Shown here piece by piece: positions 33,402-45,033 of a stretch of DNA of 64,000 bases (its first letter is position 1; every line of letters starts with the position of its first letter). A model generated the notes under the pieces. That model was not told where the DNA came from. It saw only the letters and a list, made by a program, of their open reading frames with translations, and did no database searches. This DNA comes from Schizophyllum amplum (Eukaryota; Basidiomycota; Agaricomycetes; Agaricales; Schizophyllaceae): positions 558,001-622,000 of the forward strand of contig VDMD01000009.1 of assembly GCA_007026445.1 (NCBI GenBank), written 5' to 3'. Both the position numbers and the translations under genes were made by a program.

Positions 33402-35624
33402 ATGCCGCACGCCGACTCTCCCGCACAAGCCGCCAACTTGCACGCATCCCTGCTCAGCGCGGTGGAGGGCTCGATCAGAGTGTACTACATGGGCCGCGGC
33501 GTCACCTCCAAGCGGCCCTCGCCCTTGAACTTCGCTCTCGAGCACAATCGCCTCACCATCGAGCAGAACGCGAAGGCCATGCGCCAAGCGGGCACGGAGG
33601 CGACTGATAATCGCGGCCGCCGCGCGCTGCAACCCGCGCTGGAGAGAGCAGTCCAGGCATCGCGCGAGCTCGCGGCGCGCTCGCCTGCCCTGCGCGAGGT
33701 GCGTTGTCTCTCGCGTCGCTGGCAGGGTCTTGCTGACGCTACACATTCAGATCCTCGTCAGCACGTTCAGCTCGCCCAAAGTCATGTTTCTAGAATCGAA
33801 GAGCCACAATCCCTACTCCCACATGCACATGAATTCTGCTACCGCACTCTACGCGTACATTGCCGCCGTCGACATGGAGCCCCACGGTCAGACTATCCTC
33901 GATCAGTGGGTTTTGGCGACCCTCGGACCCGCCATGGAGAGTGCGTCGCGCGGCGTCTGGTATAGAGAGTGCGTACACCTTCACTATGCGTTGTACCTTC
34001 ATCTGCACCTTCATCCGGCGCCGTCTTCTCTCTTATGGCTGTCCCGTCTCTCATCCTCGTCTCGGCCTTCTAATCCACCCATTTATCATACTCGTCCCAT
34101 CATCCATGTCCACCATAACTTCCGTCATGCTTATTCTCGCGCAGTGAATCAATCCCGTCCTGGACCGATCGCAAGCGCGGCCACCTAGCTGTGGACTTCG
34201 AGCCCGATGAGCAGGTCGCCGCTGACAACTCAGGTGAGCTAAGGAACATTTCGGCTTGCCTGATCTCATCTCGAATGCCTTTCAGCGCGCAAGGTAATCA
34301 AACAGACTGCGTCTAGTTCGCCCCATCCTATGGGATCGCACGCCCATCCTGAGCGATCGCACAACCCGTATTCCCGATACCGGACTCCTTCCAAGGGATC
34401 GCTGACTCATTGCGAGGGATCGCAGAACATTGCGCACGGAGTGGGCCCCATAGGCACCGTACGTCGTGCATATGCGTGACTTGTGGGATCTGTGACTGAC
34501 CTTGGCACGCTGCGTAGACGGAGGCGGGCAAGAAGAACGCTTCGTTGTCGGGCGAGAACGATGCCTCGTCGTCGGGCAAGAAGAACACTTCGTCGTCGGG
34601 CAAGAAGGGCACTTCATCGTACGAAAAGGACGCTTCGTCGTCGGGCAAGAAGGGCACTTCATCGTACGAAAAGGACGCTTCGCCATCGTGCGAGAAGAAC
34701 ACCGTGTCATCGTTGTACAAGAGTTCCTCTTCGTCCTCGTACGAAAGCACTTTGTCTTCGTCGAACAAGAGCAGCTCGTCGTACTTGCGCGATGATGCTG
34801 CTTCATGGTCGCGCAGGAAGACGTCATCGTACAGGGTCTCGTATGGGGATGACTTGCACAGGAACTCGACCTCGTCTGCGCGCAGGAACTCGACTTCGTC
34901 TGCGCGCAGGAGCTCGACTTCGTCTCCGCGCAGGAGCTCGACTTCGTCCTCGCGCAGGAGCTCGACTTCGTCTTCGCGCAGGAAGTCGACTTCGTCTTCG
35001 TACAGGAACGCGACTTCGTCTTCGCGCAGGGACACCGGTCTGACCTTCTACGAGAGCACCTCTTCGTCTTCGTACGAGATCGCTGCTTTTTCTTCCTCGT
35101 ACAAGAGTACGTCGCCTTCCTACGGCTACGCCGCGTCATCGTCGCTCAGGAACGCCACATTGTCCTCGCCGAAGGATGACCACAAGACTAGGATCTTGCT
35201 CTCATACGGAGACAACGCACCTTCGCCGTACAAGCGGACTTCATCCTCGTCGTACAAGAGCATCTCTTCGTCCAAGAGCTCTTCGTCGACCTGCAACGTC
35301 CATCCCTCGTCGTCGTACCAGGACGACGCATCGCCTTCGTACAGAAGCCTGACTTCTTCATCATCATCCTACAAGAGGACTTCATCGTCGCACAAAGACG
35401 TTGACTACAACTCCCCGTCTCCGCGCAAGCACTCAGCTTCGTCGATAATCAAGAGCATCTTGTTCCCCTACAAGAGTATCTCTTCGTCCCACAGAGGCAT
35501 CTCGTCCTCGTCGTATATGCACTCAGCCTCTTCGTCGACGTCATCGGAAAACTTCGCCTCCTCGTCCCCGTACAAGAGCTCTGTTGCTCCGTCGCGCCAG
35601 CCTCTCGCCCCGAAGCAACACTAG
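33402..35624 (+). CDS. uncharacterised protein with Ser/Arg tandem repeats
   Basis: Five exons, 33402..33698, 33751..33968, 34145..34233, 34286..34458 and 34518..35624, fit in phase and give 627 aa. The first about 200 residues form an ordinary globular-looking region (MLLSAVEGSIRVYYMGR-like start, then VSTFSSPKVMFLESKSHNPY and ILDQWVLATLGPAMES) that I do not recognise. The rest is a Ser/Thr-rich tail with tandem repeats: two 15-residue units (KKGTSSYEKDASSSG) and seven 8-residue units of the type RRSSTSSS, followed by irregular YKS/SSSY repeats. The tail resembles RS-rich or mucin-like low complexity. Because of the repeat composition, long frames are open on both strands; the spliced plus-strand model is preferred because upstream exons join it in phase. 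Confidence 0.6.
34861..35028 (+). repeat. 24-bp tandem repeat, 7 units
   Basis: Seven consecutive 24-base units of the form GGARCTCGACTTCGTCTNCG + CGCA, inside the last exon of the Ser/Arg repeat protein. Each encodes RRSSTSSS or a close variant, and changes are mostly third-position or conservative. Confidence 0.85.
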
Positions 35625-36621
35625 TGTGCCGAGGAGTTATGATTCGCCACACCTGGATTGCTCGTGATGCCTGGACGGCTCGTCATACCTGGGCACTGCG
35701 TCACGACCGCCACCTGGCTGCTCGTTGTACCTGCGCTCGACACACCTATCCCGGTCTTCGATCTCTGCTTGTCTTCGCATCGTCATCTCTTCCACCGTAC
35801 TCTACAAACTAGCCGGATCCCGTTCTGCATACGTAGTGCTCCTGTCGGTTTCTTTGTGGGTGTATCCGTTTGTATCCTCCTCGGCTTCTCCAATCTTATC
35901 CTTCTCGGCTTGTTTGTTCTCCTTCTTGGATTCCCTGCTCGTATCTATGTCGCCTTCTCTGCTCATTGTCCCAGACTACACTCACCCACATGATACTCCA
36001 TCACTACTATTGACTACGGTATACATGACCGCTATGTCGACTACGCGTCACAGCTACATAGATTGCCAGTATTCCACGGTCGACGATTGGACGTGCTCGG
36101 CTCGTGGCTTATGATTAATGATTACTGGTGGGGACGAGGCTGGCAGACCGAGATATTCGGCGGCTCGGCGTGGCGGCTCCTTTGCGCTCACTGGTGCATG
36201 CTTGACATGTACGAAGTATCCCCCATACAAAATCCGGATCCTTCTGGTCCGCAGGTAAGCGTCGCGCGCGCTACCCAAACAGTCACATACAACATTATAG
36301 TGATGTACGCAGATATGTAGAGAGGAGATAAGTATAGGATGTGATGAGGATAGTACAGATGAGGGATATAGCTAAAAGATCAGACGAGGTGCGCAATGAG
36401 GATAATTAGAGGACAACATGTAATGAGATCCATGTACGGCAGCCAAATAGGTTGTACAAAAGAGAGGAACGGGCTATATGAGACACAGAGAGAGACAAAC
36501 GAGCCGCAGAAGACCGAGAGAGAAAGACGAGTCGTACGAGACAAAGATCAGGGTATATGCCGAGAAGTCAAGGAACGGCCGCGCATAGTCAAACGAGTAT
36601 GGTGTTCGAATGACGTCCACT
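35625..36621. other. intergenic with purine-rich tract
   Basis: 3' flanks of two convergent genes. A purine-rich stretch at about 36310-36560 (many AGAG and GATGAGG runs) is low complexity. No gene recognised. Confidence 0.4.
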
Positions 36622-38621
36622 TTAGATGATACCCACCTCCTCCAGAAGGTCGGTATCCAGCATCGCAGCGACGACGATCTGGTTCGTGCTCAGAAGCGCC
36701 TCCAGCGGCGTCAGTCCCGAGTCAAACGTGATCCCCCGCGCCTGCAGCTCGAGTACCAGGCGCAGGTGCGCTCGGCCCTTCTCTACAAGAAGAGTAAGCG
36801 TCGAGTATATTAACGCATGTGCGGAAGTGGACCGCATATGCGAGAGAAAAAGACTCACCGAAGCCCTTGGCCGGCGTAGGGACGCGTATGAGCGGCTGCA
36901 CGCCCATCATCGCGACAGGGACGAGGGGTGCGAAGATGGCGAGCAGGTGCTCGCGGATCTCGCTGCTTGGTCGACAATACGAGGCGCGGCCGAGGACACA
37001 CAAAAACGCCTTGTGCGCTGCGGCGTCCGACTCCCGCGCGGAAAGACCGATTGCGTGTGCGACGCGGGAAAGCAGGTACTCGGAGGTCATCGAGTTGAGG
37101 GCCATCTGTGCGCGAATATGAGCATTTATATGCGCGTGCAGCCGCTGGGACGACGACGTACAGCGGCAGCCTGGGCGGTGAGACCTCCGGGCGTTCGGAC
37201 AGCGTCATGCAGGGCCGCGACGAGGACATATCGCAGCAGGAAGTTGCCGACCTTGGAGTCGATCCTCTCCCCGTACGAAATCGGATTGACGATTAGCATG
37301 AATGAGATGGTGGCGGTCGGCACGGGGTACCAGAAGGCCACGTCGACAGCGTTATACGTCGCTCGCTTGATCAGCCCTTGGAGGACGTCAAGCCGTGACC
37401 ATGGCGGCGGTCTATGTCACGTACTTTCTGTGTGCAGCCTGGGCGACTCATGAGCGCGTCGGCTCGTGAATTCTTTGCTGGTTCGATGGCCGGTGTCCTG
37501 CTGTTTTGTCGCCTTCGGTCGCTGCTCGTCGTCAACCACTTTACGCTTCTTGTGACGCGGCTCGGCGGCGTCAGAGTCTAATTCGTCGACCCAATCGCCA
37601 TCATCCTCGTGATGGTCGACATTGTCGGATGGACTTTCGTACATATGGACGACCGCATCATCATTCCTCTCCTCAAGTTCATGATCCTCTTGGGCCTCGC
37701 GTGGCCTCTTGTCACCAGCGTGGACCCCATTCTCGACTGCGTCGGAAGTCGTAGCCTCCTTTGCAAGCAGACGAGTGGCATCTGCTGACGCCGAGTCGTT
37801 GGAGCGACTGAGGTCCTTGCCCGCGTCCACTAACGGGTCAAGCAGGCGTATGCAAGCCGCTGGTGAGTTCTCTGGCGAGATACGCTCCTTGAGGATAGTA
37901 AAGGTGGGCACAAGGGACCGCACGCGGACCGGCCTGTTGCGTCGTCGTTCATAACTGTCAAACAATGAGAGGAGCGACGATGCTGAGCGACAAGGTACGC
38001 ACTGGAAGAAGGACGCTTCTACAGCCGGAGTAACGAGCGGGCCAAGGATGTAGGTTACGAAAATGTGAGCCTTGGTATTGCCCTCGAATGTAGCGTCCAA
38101 GGTGCCGACGATCGCTTCCATCAGGTCGGCGGCGGCCTTCACGGGAACCCTGCCAGGCCAGAGACATAGCGCCTTTGCAATAGCGCTTAGCGTAACGTTA
38201 CATGTCAAAGCACCAAGGGAGGCCTGCAAAGGCGATGTTGAACAAGTAGGCGTGGGATGCGAGTTGAAGATCTAGCGCGTACCTCCATAATCTGTGGTCT
38301 GTCGGCGCAGAGATCGGGATACATACTGAGCAGTAATGCCATGCCGATGACATAGATAAGCCCGTCGCCCCTCAGCTCAGCTACCTCGAAGTCGGCGAAG
38401 GGACCAGAGAGAAGGCCCGGAGCGTCGAGTCCAATGCTAGTCGATAGATGCGCGTGGATATCTGGTAGAGGGTAGCCGCGTGTGCCTATATATCCGAGCA
38501 CGCCAGCGAGAGCGGCGTTGTACATCTGCTTGCTCGGTCGTGACTTGATTTTGAGGCGGGGAGGGTTGACCTTCTGCGATTTGAGGGTGCAAGCGGACGT
38601 ATCTCTATTCGACAAAGGCAT
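36622..38621 (-). CDS. protein with two RNase III-like domains, one degenerate
   Basis: Five exons, 38621..38283, 38223..37425, 37376..37162, 37105..36859 and 36782..36622, fit in phase and give 586 aa. Domain 1 (about residues 33-180) resembles an RNase III fold: FEVAELRGDGL with E79, E82 and D86, then LTCNVTLSAIAKAL and KAAADLMEAIVGTL with D146 and E149, i.e. all usual catalytic carboxylates. An acidic linker with a basic PRHKKRKV (possible nuclear signal) follows. Domain 2 (about residues 340-520) repeats the layout (YGERIDSKVGNFLL, LNSMTSEYLLSRVAHAIGLS, DAAAHKAFLCVLG), but the acidic ligands are mostly replaced. The linking 48-nt intron (37424..37377) is inferred; without it the protein would stop at 37417 after domain 1. 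No PAZ, helicase or dsRBD is visible, so this is not a Dicer. Confidence 0.6.
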
Positions 38622-39212
38622 GCTGAGGGGACGGTCAGTAGCAGATAGGCGCACGCTGGAACGCTCACTTTGCTACAGACGCTGTCAAGGTAGCGGTTGG
38701 ATAGAGTGTAACGGCGAGGTGGTACAGTCGATCCTGTTGGGGGCCCTTGAGGCCGGTGTCGCCCGGTGTTGGGGAAACACGTATCTCAAAGTCGAGGCAA
38801 AGGAAGGAGAGAGAGAGATTGGGAGTGACTGAAGCTGAAGTCCTCATCCGGATGCAAGCAACCCAGCGGCCGATTCGCAGGTTATCTGACAGGACACGTC
38901 CGACCAGTATGATAGGGGATCGTCATCGACCCATCCGTCGGCCATCGTTCCAACAACTCAAGGCTACATAATTTTTCACACCTTCGAATTGCTCTCGAGA
39001 TGAGTCCGGCATCCGAAGGAAGAAGGGACAACCGACAGTTGTTGCTGCAAATACAAATTCAGAAGACGGTGGCCTCATAGCGTCACAGTCACATGACTTC
39101 GTAACGTCGCGTTTTTGGCCGCGTCGCGTTCGACCAACGGCCATTTCGAAATCTGCAGGAAAGATAGCTGTGCTCGAGGAAACCGATCCCAGCCTGAGAG
39201 ACGAATGCAATA
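38622..39212. other. intergenic
   Basis: Promoter side of the RNase III-like gene and left flank of the transposon nest. No gene recognised. Confidence 0.4.
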
Positions 39213-39666
39213 CAGTTGACGCCCTCATAAGGCATAGCCCTAGTAAGGCATAATTCCTCGAAAGGCATAGGATTTGACTGTTCCCGACCTCGTTACGCGG
39301 GCAGAAGGCATAAATCCCTCTAACTTCATAAGTCATACTAAAATCAGGGACCAAAAGTCATAAAATATTGTTATTTACGTCTGATTTAAGCCCTGTGAGG
39401 TCAGATCTCGACGCATATATCCTGTAAACTTATATTTACATCGTATCAAAGGCTCAGAAAGCCGGGGAGTGGATAGAAAGAGCCAAACCGGAAGGGTTAC
39501 ACAACATCAACATCGTGCGAATGGACCCACAAAGTCCCATCAGCAACTTCCCACCCGCCGAACCGGGAATCGCCGGCTACTTCCCACGCCTTCGTAGGGC
39601 ATACACCCTCGAAAGGCATACTCTGGGGCGTGTCCCGACCAGTATGCCTTATGAGGGCGTCAACTG
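39213..39666. mobile_element. MITE with TA target site (Tc1/mariner-pogo type)
   Basis: 454-bp element. The ends CAGTTGACGCCCTCATAAGG... (39213-39236) and 39643-39666 are perfect 24-base inverted repeats, and each is bordered by TA (39211-39212 and 39667-39668), the target duplication of Tc1/mariner/pogo elements. CAGT at the tip is common in pogo relatives. Inside each end, short direct repeats containing AAGGCATA recur about every 16 bases (three on the left, related ones on the right); these could be transposase-binding sites. No coding frame for a transposase, so the element is non-autonomous. Confidence 0.75.
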
Positions 39667-40200
39667 TATATTGCAAGGGCACGAGAAACCATGGCAAGAA
39701 CGACGCGACATGTATCACACAAGGGCGAGGACAATGCAAGCGACGGGTAGCTTCGCCACACCTCCCGCCAACGCCCTCTCCGATGCCAGTGGACGGTGCC
39801 CGTACGGTGCAAGACGAACGAATCACCGGCAAATGGGAGAGCCGGAGTCGGAAGGGCGTTAAGAGGTTATGCAAAGCATGATCAGCAGAAGTCAGACGAG
39901 TGGAAGAAGGGAACTAACGGTCCAGTGTTCGACCTTAAGAGGTTAAACCCCGGTTTGCGAAACTGTAAGGCTTATGGGCTTAATTAAGGCCTTAGATACA
40001 AGGGCTTAACAGGCTTGATATATAAAAATAGCGCCCACATCTCGGGTAGACAATACGGTACCTACAGTGCATCGTCTGGCTCCTCAAAGGCGTCGACGGG
40101 CTCCTGCTGGCCTCAATGTCGCCAAAATCCTCCACTTCAGCAACGATGATGCTGTTCTCCTCATCGCCGCGCACGTGCGCAACGAAAGCCCCCCTCCTCG

Positions 40201-41159
40201 TGGGGGTGGGCATGCGCGGTTCCACATCCGGCTTATTTGGTCGTGTTGTGCTCCCGCTTAGGACTTGTTCTCTTTTTGGCGCGCTTTAAACTTCTGCGTC
40301 TCGACTTGGATCCCTTTCATATTCGGCGAATCACTTCCGAGTACTTGTCTTCATAGATCCTCGTTTTTAAATGAACAAGAAATTCCGACGTGAAGTCTTG
40401 ATGCAGTATTCTCGAGGTTTTTATCTTTATGAGACGGAAACTCTCGGTTTCAAAACCAGGCCTTGTAGCGGCAGTCTGTACGCGCTGAATGCACCTTGAA
40501 GCAGACAAAACGATGGAGGTTTGCGAATGTTTAAAGGTCGCCAAAATCGCAACGTTAGTGATCAATCAGTGATCGATCAGTGATCAGTCAGTGATCAATA
40601 GTGACCTGTCCAGCGCGCCTCGACATCCACTGATGCGTGAGTGAGGATTCACGCCTCCAATGGCCTTTCCAACACTAAAGTATGTTCAATATTACATATA
40701 TGGTCACAGAAAAGAGCACTTACGCTGCCTGTCGCTCCGAACGTCGCTGCCGACGCAGCACGGTGCGCCTCAAATGCCAACAGCGAGATCGTTTGACTCG
40801 ACAACTGTGAAGATGTGCACGACCCCGAAATATCATCAGATATACTCTAAAGCACTCTGAGGAGTGGCTGATGGGTGAGAAAGAGATTCCTGCGGATGTG
40901 GACTCTTGCAGTACACATCAGAATAATGGTCTAGTGTAGGCACACTGTTCTGGAATCACCATTTGATCACAGGTCCTCAGATTCTGGAATATACAAGGTA
41001 TGCTCAATATTAAGCGATCTCTCATAGAAACCTAAGTGAAAGGGGACCTGCGTCGTCGATCAATGAGAGCGATAGGCGGGAACATCGTAAATGTTGATTT
41101 GGCGGGGGCGTCAACACGACCAAATAAGCCGGATGTGGAACCGCGCATGCCCACCCCCA
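40201..41159. mobile_element. 959-bp TIR element nested in the hAT-like unit
   Basis: Perfect 48-base terminal inverted repeats, starting TGGGGGTGGGCATGCGCGG at 40201-40248 and matching 41112-41159. They are flanked by a 7-bp direct repeat CTCCTCG (40194-40200 and 41160-41166). The interior has no transposase frame and contains an 11-bp tandem repeat at 40557. The superfamily is unclear because 7-bp duplications are unusual; an 8-bp site with one mismatch is possible. Insertion into the older hAT-like element gives a relative age order. Confidence 0.8.
40557..40604 (+). repeat. 11-bp tandem repeat (AGTGATCAATC-like)
   Basis: Four units of AGTGATCRATC type plus a partial one, inside the 959-bp element. 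Confidence 0.75.
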
Positions 41160-41470
41160 CTCCTCGCGCGTCACGATTGATCGAACCGACTTAATCAGAG
41201 GTACGCCGCTGAAGAGCTTCTTGGATGTAGTCTGTAAACAGGGACTTCCGGCGCGTTGTCAAAGCTGAACATGAGCTCGTCGTCTTCAGCGGTACGCGCG
41301 TCGCCAATCCACTTTGCCATTTCGGTGCGCCTCACAGCGGCAAATGCCGATCACGTGACGCTTTAAGCCCTAGGATTAATCTTAAGGGCAACGATCTCGA
41401 CATAACCCTTCGATTAAGCCCAACCAAGGCCTTAAAATCGTTAAGGGCTTACCCCTTACGTCGAACACTG

Positions 41471-42696
41471 AACTAACCTCGGCAGACCTGTGTCGGCCGG
41501 CGGTCTACATAATGCGTCCATAAGCGGGTTGGAGAAGAGAATAGAATGACTCGCCTTTGCCTATGCTTCTGTACGAAAGCGGCCCTCAAGTGCCGCCAGA
41601 TATGTCCGCAAGCCGCCGAAACCCGTAAACTAAGAAAAATATATGTACGAAAGAATGGCCGACAGCGACCGGGTCCGCTTACGATGCCCGGATAGGCGCA
41701 GCATACGCGCAAGATTACCAGCGCCCCGCCCCATACGAACATCGTCAGCGACCGCTGCAATTAAGACTACCAGGTACCCACATCCAGCACGCCGAGCGTT
41801 CCGAGGAGACGACATCGACGCTGTGAAGCCGGAGCGAGATCACTCTGGGGCGGTACGCAATTAAGCCCATGGCCCGCAAGCCGTAGGGCAGCGAAGGTCA
41901 ATATGGAGCGTTGAATGGGCGCGGGGGAGAATGAGGGCGGGGTTGGAATAGAATGCGGTGAATGAGGATACCAAGGGTAGGTAAAGCGAACGGTAGGTGA
42001 GAAAGGGAATGGGGAAAGGATTTGCGACCGACCAGGCTTTATACGGTGCGACGATCGCCCTGAATTGCATGTGAAAGCCTTAGGTGAGACAAAGGTGTAT
42101 GGCGCGGAAACGGATGCAAACATCGCGAGTCGGCGTCGTCGTCCACGACGCGTCTGGTGGCTGCCCTATTTCTCACAGCGGCTCGCAAAGAGCACCGCCT
42201 GACGCAGATTCCAGTGCTCTGTAATAAGAGTATAATGAAGTCAAGAATTGAATATTGAGCGGGAGGCCTTGCGCGTGCTGGGAGGATGGTGGGCGGAAAC
42301 ATTGACAATGACAGTTTGGAAGCTGTTGATCATGTGATCTTCGGTACTCGGCGTGACATTGATGGCCGCTGTATGTGCTTGTTGTTGCTCAAGCGCTCAG
42401 TACCAATCGTCGACATGGCAAGCATAACGTCTGTGTAAATTTAATGAGAGTGGTGCTCAGCTCGGACCCAAATGCGTGCCGGGTTGCAGTTACCGCATTT
42501 TCATGGCCTCCATGTGAGTCCATGGCTCTGCAGGACTGAGGAGATACAGTGACTTGTTCTGATGTCGGTCGTTCTGTCGTCAAGATTCGTCACTACATAT
42601 ACTTAGGTGTACACTGCCTTGCAAGATTCTGCTGATATTTGCGTCATAAATGCGACAAGAGTATAATGGCTCAGTGCGTCCTGCGCGCCACTCACT
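41471..42696. other. intergenic, nothing recognised
   Basis: About 1.2 kb between the transposon nest and the 3' end of the multi-TM gene. Frames on the minus strand near 41473-42308 have no domain or intron support. Confidence 0.4.
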
Positions 42697-45033
42697 TCAC
42701 GCTTCTTCCACCGTGCTCAGTCGCACAAAGCCCTTGCGGTCGCCCTTGAAACTGTCCCGTCGAGAATTCATCTGACTATTCCGCTGGTCTCGCCCACCCT
42801 CCCACGATGTCCTCGAACTGCTCTCCCAGGCCATGGTGGGATACGACAAACGGTTGCCTTTCCGAGGACGGGAAACGCCTTCGAATGGCGCGTTGAGAAA
42901 GGCAGGTGGCGCATCGAGGAAAGCGGGCGGCGTCTCGAAAGAGGCAGTAGGTGCGTTGAGAAAAATAGGTGGCGGAGCCTCAACTTGGGCTACCGATGGT
43001 TTCCGCGGAGGTAGATCCTGACCGAGCAAGGCATCCCCGAGTAACGGCTCGAATGAATGCGAGGTAGGAGAAGGCAGCTCTTGGGAAGCAGGGCGAAGGC
43101 TCCGGGATGCATGGCCTTGGAATGGACGTCCAAGGTTCGGGGGCGAGGACGCCCTCTTGACGGTACGAGATGATGCCCTTTGGGCGCCACGACGTGACAA
43201 TTCTGCCCTAGCAGAACGCGACGTTTTGTCCAGGAAGCGCCCGTCTTGCATCGACAGCAGCCCCATTGCAGGCCACGATTCCCGCCTCCCCGAGGGTGGT
43301 GATATTGGTGCGGTGGGCTCCATCAGCGCTTCTGCGCCCTCCATCCCACTGCGCCTCTTCTCCACCAGAGGTTTCTTGCTCGCCTGGCTCATCCCGCTCC
43401 ACCTTGCGGGCGACAGTGGGATGAGCGCGCTTTCACCTAGCAGACTGTCGACTGACGACCGCTGCAGGCCGATCATAATGACGATGAGGGTCGGATAGGC
43501 GCCCTGGATAGAGAACGAATGAGACAGAGAGTGCGGAGGTTGGCGGAGGTTCCACGCACGCAAATACTACACAACGAGCCCAGTATCGTCGAGCTTGCGG
43601 TTCCGGGTACGGCGCCTAAACTTGCGGCCATGGCGAGGACCTGGAAGGCGAGCATCAGGGCAGAATCGAAGGGAGAAGTATGGCACGAGACGCGTACCCA
43701 AACCCCACAGTATACCAGCCCCGACTCCACGAGCAACAATAGGGCAAGCTCGGCGCGACTCTTGTGTTTCCTGCGTAGGAAACTGTCGCGGACGTACTCG
43801 CGGTGTATCCTGAGCGAGGATGATTAGCTCGGCTGTCGGCTTTTCCCGTCACTCATCCCCATTTCCTTTCCCCCAATAAGCAGAGAACCCACTCACCACG
43901 CCTTCCACGCCATCATCCCCGTCGCCGTCCCGTTCGTGGTTAGCAGGGGAATCGTGAGCAGCAGGCTGCGCGGAGTGCTGCGCGCGATGTGGCCCGTAAT
44001 CTCGAGCACGATGAGCGCGGTGTTGAGGGTGATAGCGGCTTGCAGAACGGTGAGAGGTCAGTCATTGACGTTGAAGGTGAGAGTGTGGGACGAGAGTTGG
44101 TAGAAAGCAAAGTGGGACATCAATGAAGGGCGAGAAGAGAAGTGATTACCGGGAAAAGAAGCAGCGAGAGGGAAGTGAAGCGCACCATATGTCCCACATA
44201 GACACGCTGCGAGGCAGAGCCGCGCTCTCCTGCTCTCCTGGAACAGCACATATGCGCGCCAGACGACCACGGTGTCGCTGATGGCGAACTGGACGGGGTC
44301 AGAATGAGTCTCGAAATGCAGTTAACCTGTCGCAGGCAAAAGGTGGAGAAGACGAGAGGGTAGGGTGATGCAAACCGCGAGTAGGAGGAAGACAGCAAGA
44401 GGAGGAGAGCAAACGGAAGAGAGAGTGTGTAAACAGACCATGGACACTCACATTCACCCTCAGCAGCACATTCACCGCGATCTTCAACGGCCGCGCCGCC
44501 CTCGACAATTTCTCCGCATCTTCCAGTGTTGCCTCGCGGGATAGGAGTGGAATGGCGAGCGCGGGTATCTCCGTCGTCAGGGTGGCGTGTAAGAGGGAAA
44601 CGAGGACCATGGCGGAGGTGCAGAGGAAGAGGAAGAGACGCGAGCGGGAGTTGCGAAGGCCTTCCTTGCTGGTGGGAAGGGTGAGTTCGATGTAGGTTTG
44701 AGGTTGATTGGCCGGGGAGAGGATGAGGTGAAGATGTTATATAGGCGAGATATTGGGAAGGAGTGAATGCGCAGAATTGGAAGGCCAATTGCGAATGTAT
44801 AGAGTCCGAAGGAAGAGGGAACCAGCTGACTCACATGAGAAGATATGCAGACAACAAGTAGAGGCATGCATGGATACCTTGAAGCAAGTGAGTCTGGATA
44901 CTTGGCAAGAGGCGGTTGTTGACGTACCGAGAAAGATAAACAGTACGGCCAGTTGCGCGGACCAGTCTTTGAGCCAGATTACGTCGATCTCGCTAATCGC
45001 GCCCGGAGGCGTCGCCACAATGGGGAAGCGCAT
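42697..45033 (-). CDS. multi-TM fungal membrane protein with Ser/Pro-rich tail
   Basis: Eight exons fit in phase: 45033..44928, 44877..44835, 44668..44452, 44288..44186, 44038..43897, 43809..43698, 43640..43560 and 43503..42697, giving 536 aa. The N-terminal half has about seven hydrophobic segments, for example WSAQLAVLFIFLG, LFLFLCTSAMVLVSLLHA, ITLNTALIVLEITGHIA, LALLLLVESGLVYCGVW and AYPTLIVIMIGL. The loop motif VNFAISDTVVVWRAYVLF is typical of a widespread Agaricomycete seven-TM family (DUF6533/6534-like) without known ligand. The C-terminal about 260 residues are a cytosolic-looking Ser/Arg/Pro tail with phosphorylatable serines and repeated FLNAPPAFLDAPP. Resembles receptors in layout only. 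Confidence 0.75.

Larger units (their letters stand above)
39923..41470. mobile_element. hAT-like non-autonomous element, interrupted
   Basis: Left end CAGTGTTCGACCTTAAGAGG at 39923 and right end CAGTGTTCGACGTAAGGGG read inwards from 41470. The first 11 bases are identical and the following stretch is similar. CAGTG tips are typical of hAT elements. Subterminal regions on both sides are full of TAAGGCC and GGGCTTAA motifs in mirror order. The direct repeat AACTAAC flanks the element, abutting the right end (41471-41477) but offset by four bases on the left (39912-39918), so the duplication is imperfect. Removing the nested 959-bp element leaves about 580 bp, a MITE-sized unit. No transposase. 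Confidence 0.55.

Noticed and set aside
34861..35028. Regular short repeats resembling a CRISPR array
   Set aside because: Units are contiguous without spacers, in frame within a coding exon, and the organism is eukaryotic.
34282..35139. 285-codon minus-strand frame rich in Cys, Lys and Ser
   Set aside because: Mirror of the Ser/Arg repeat exon; no introns or domain, and the plus-strand exon joins four upstream exons in phase.
36622..38621. Dicer gene
   Set aside because: Two RNase III-like domains but no helicase, PAZ or dsRNA-binding part, and the second domain lacks catalytic residues.
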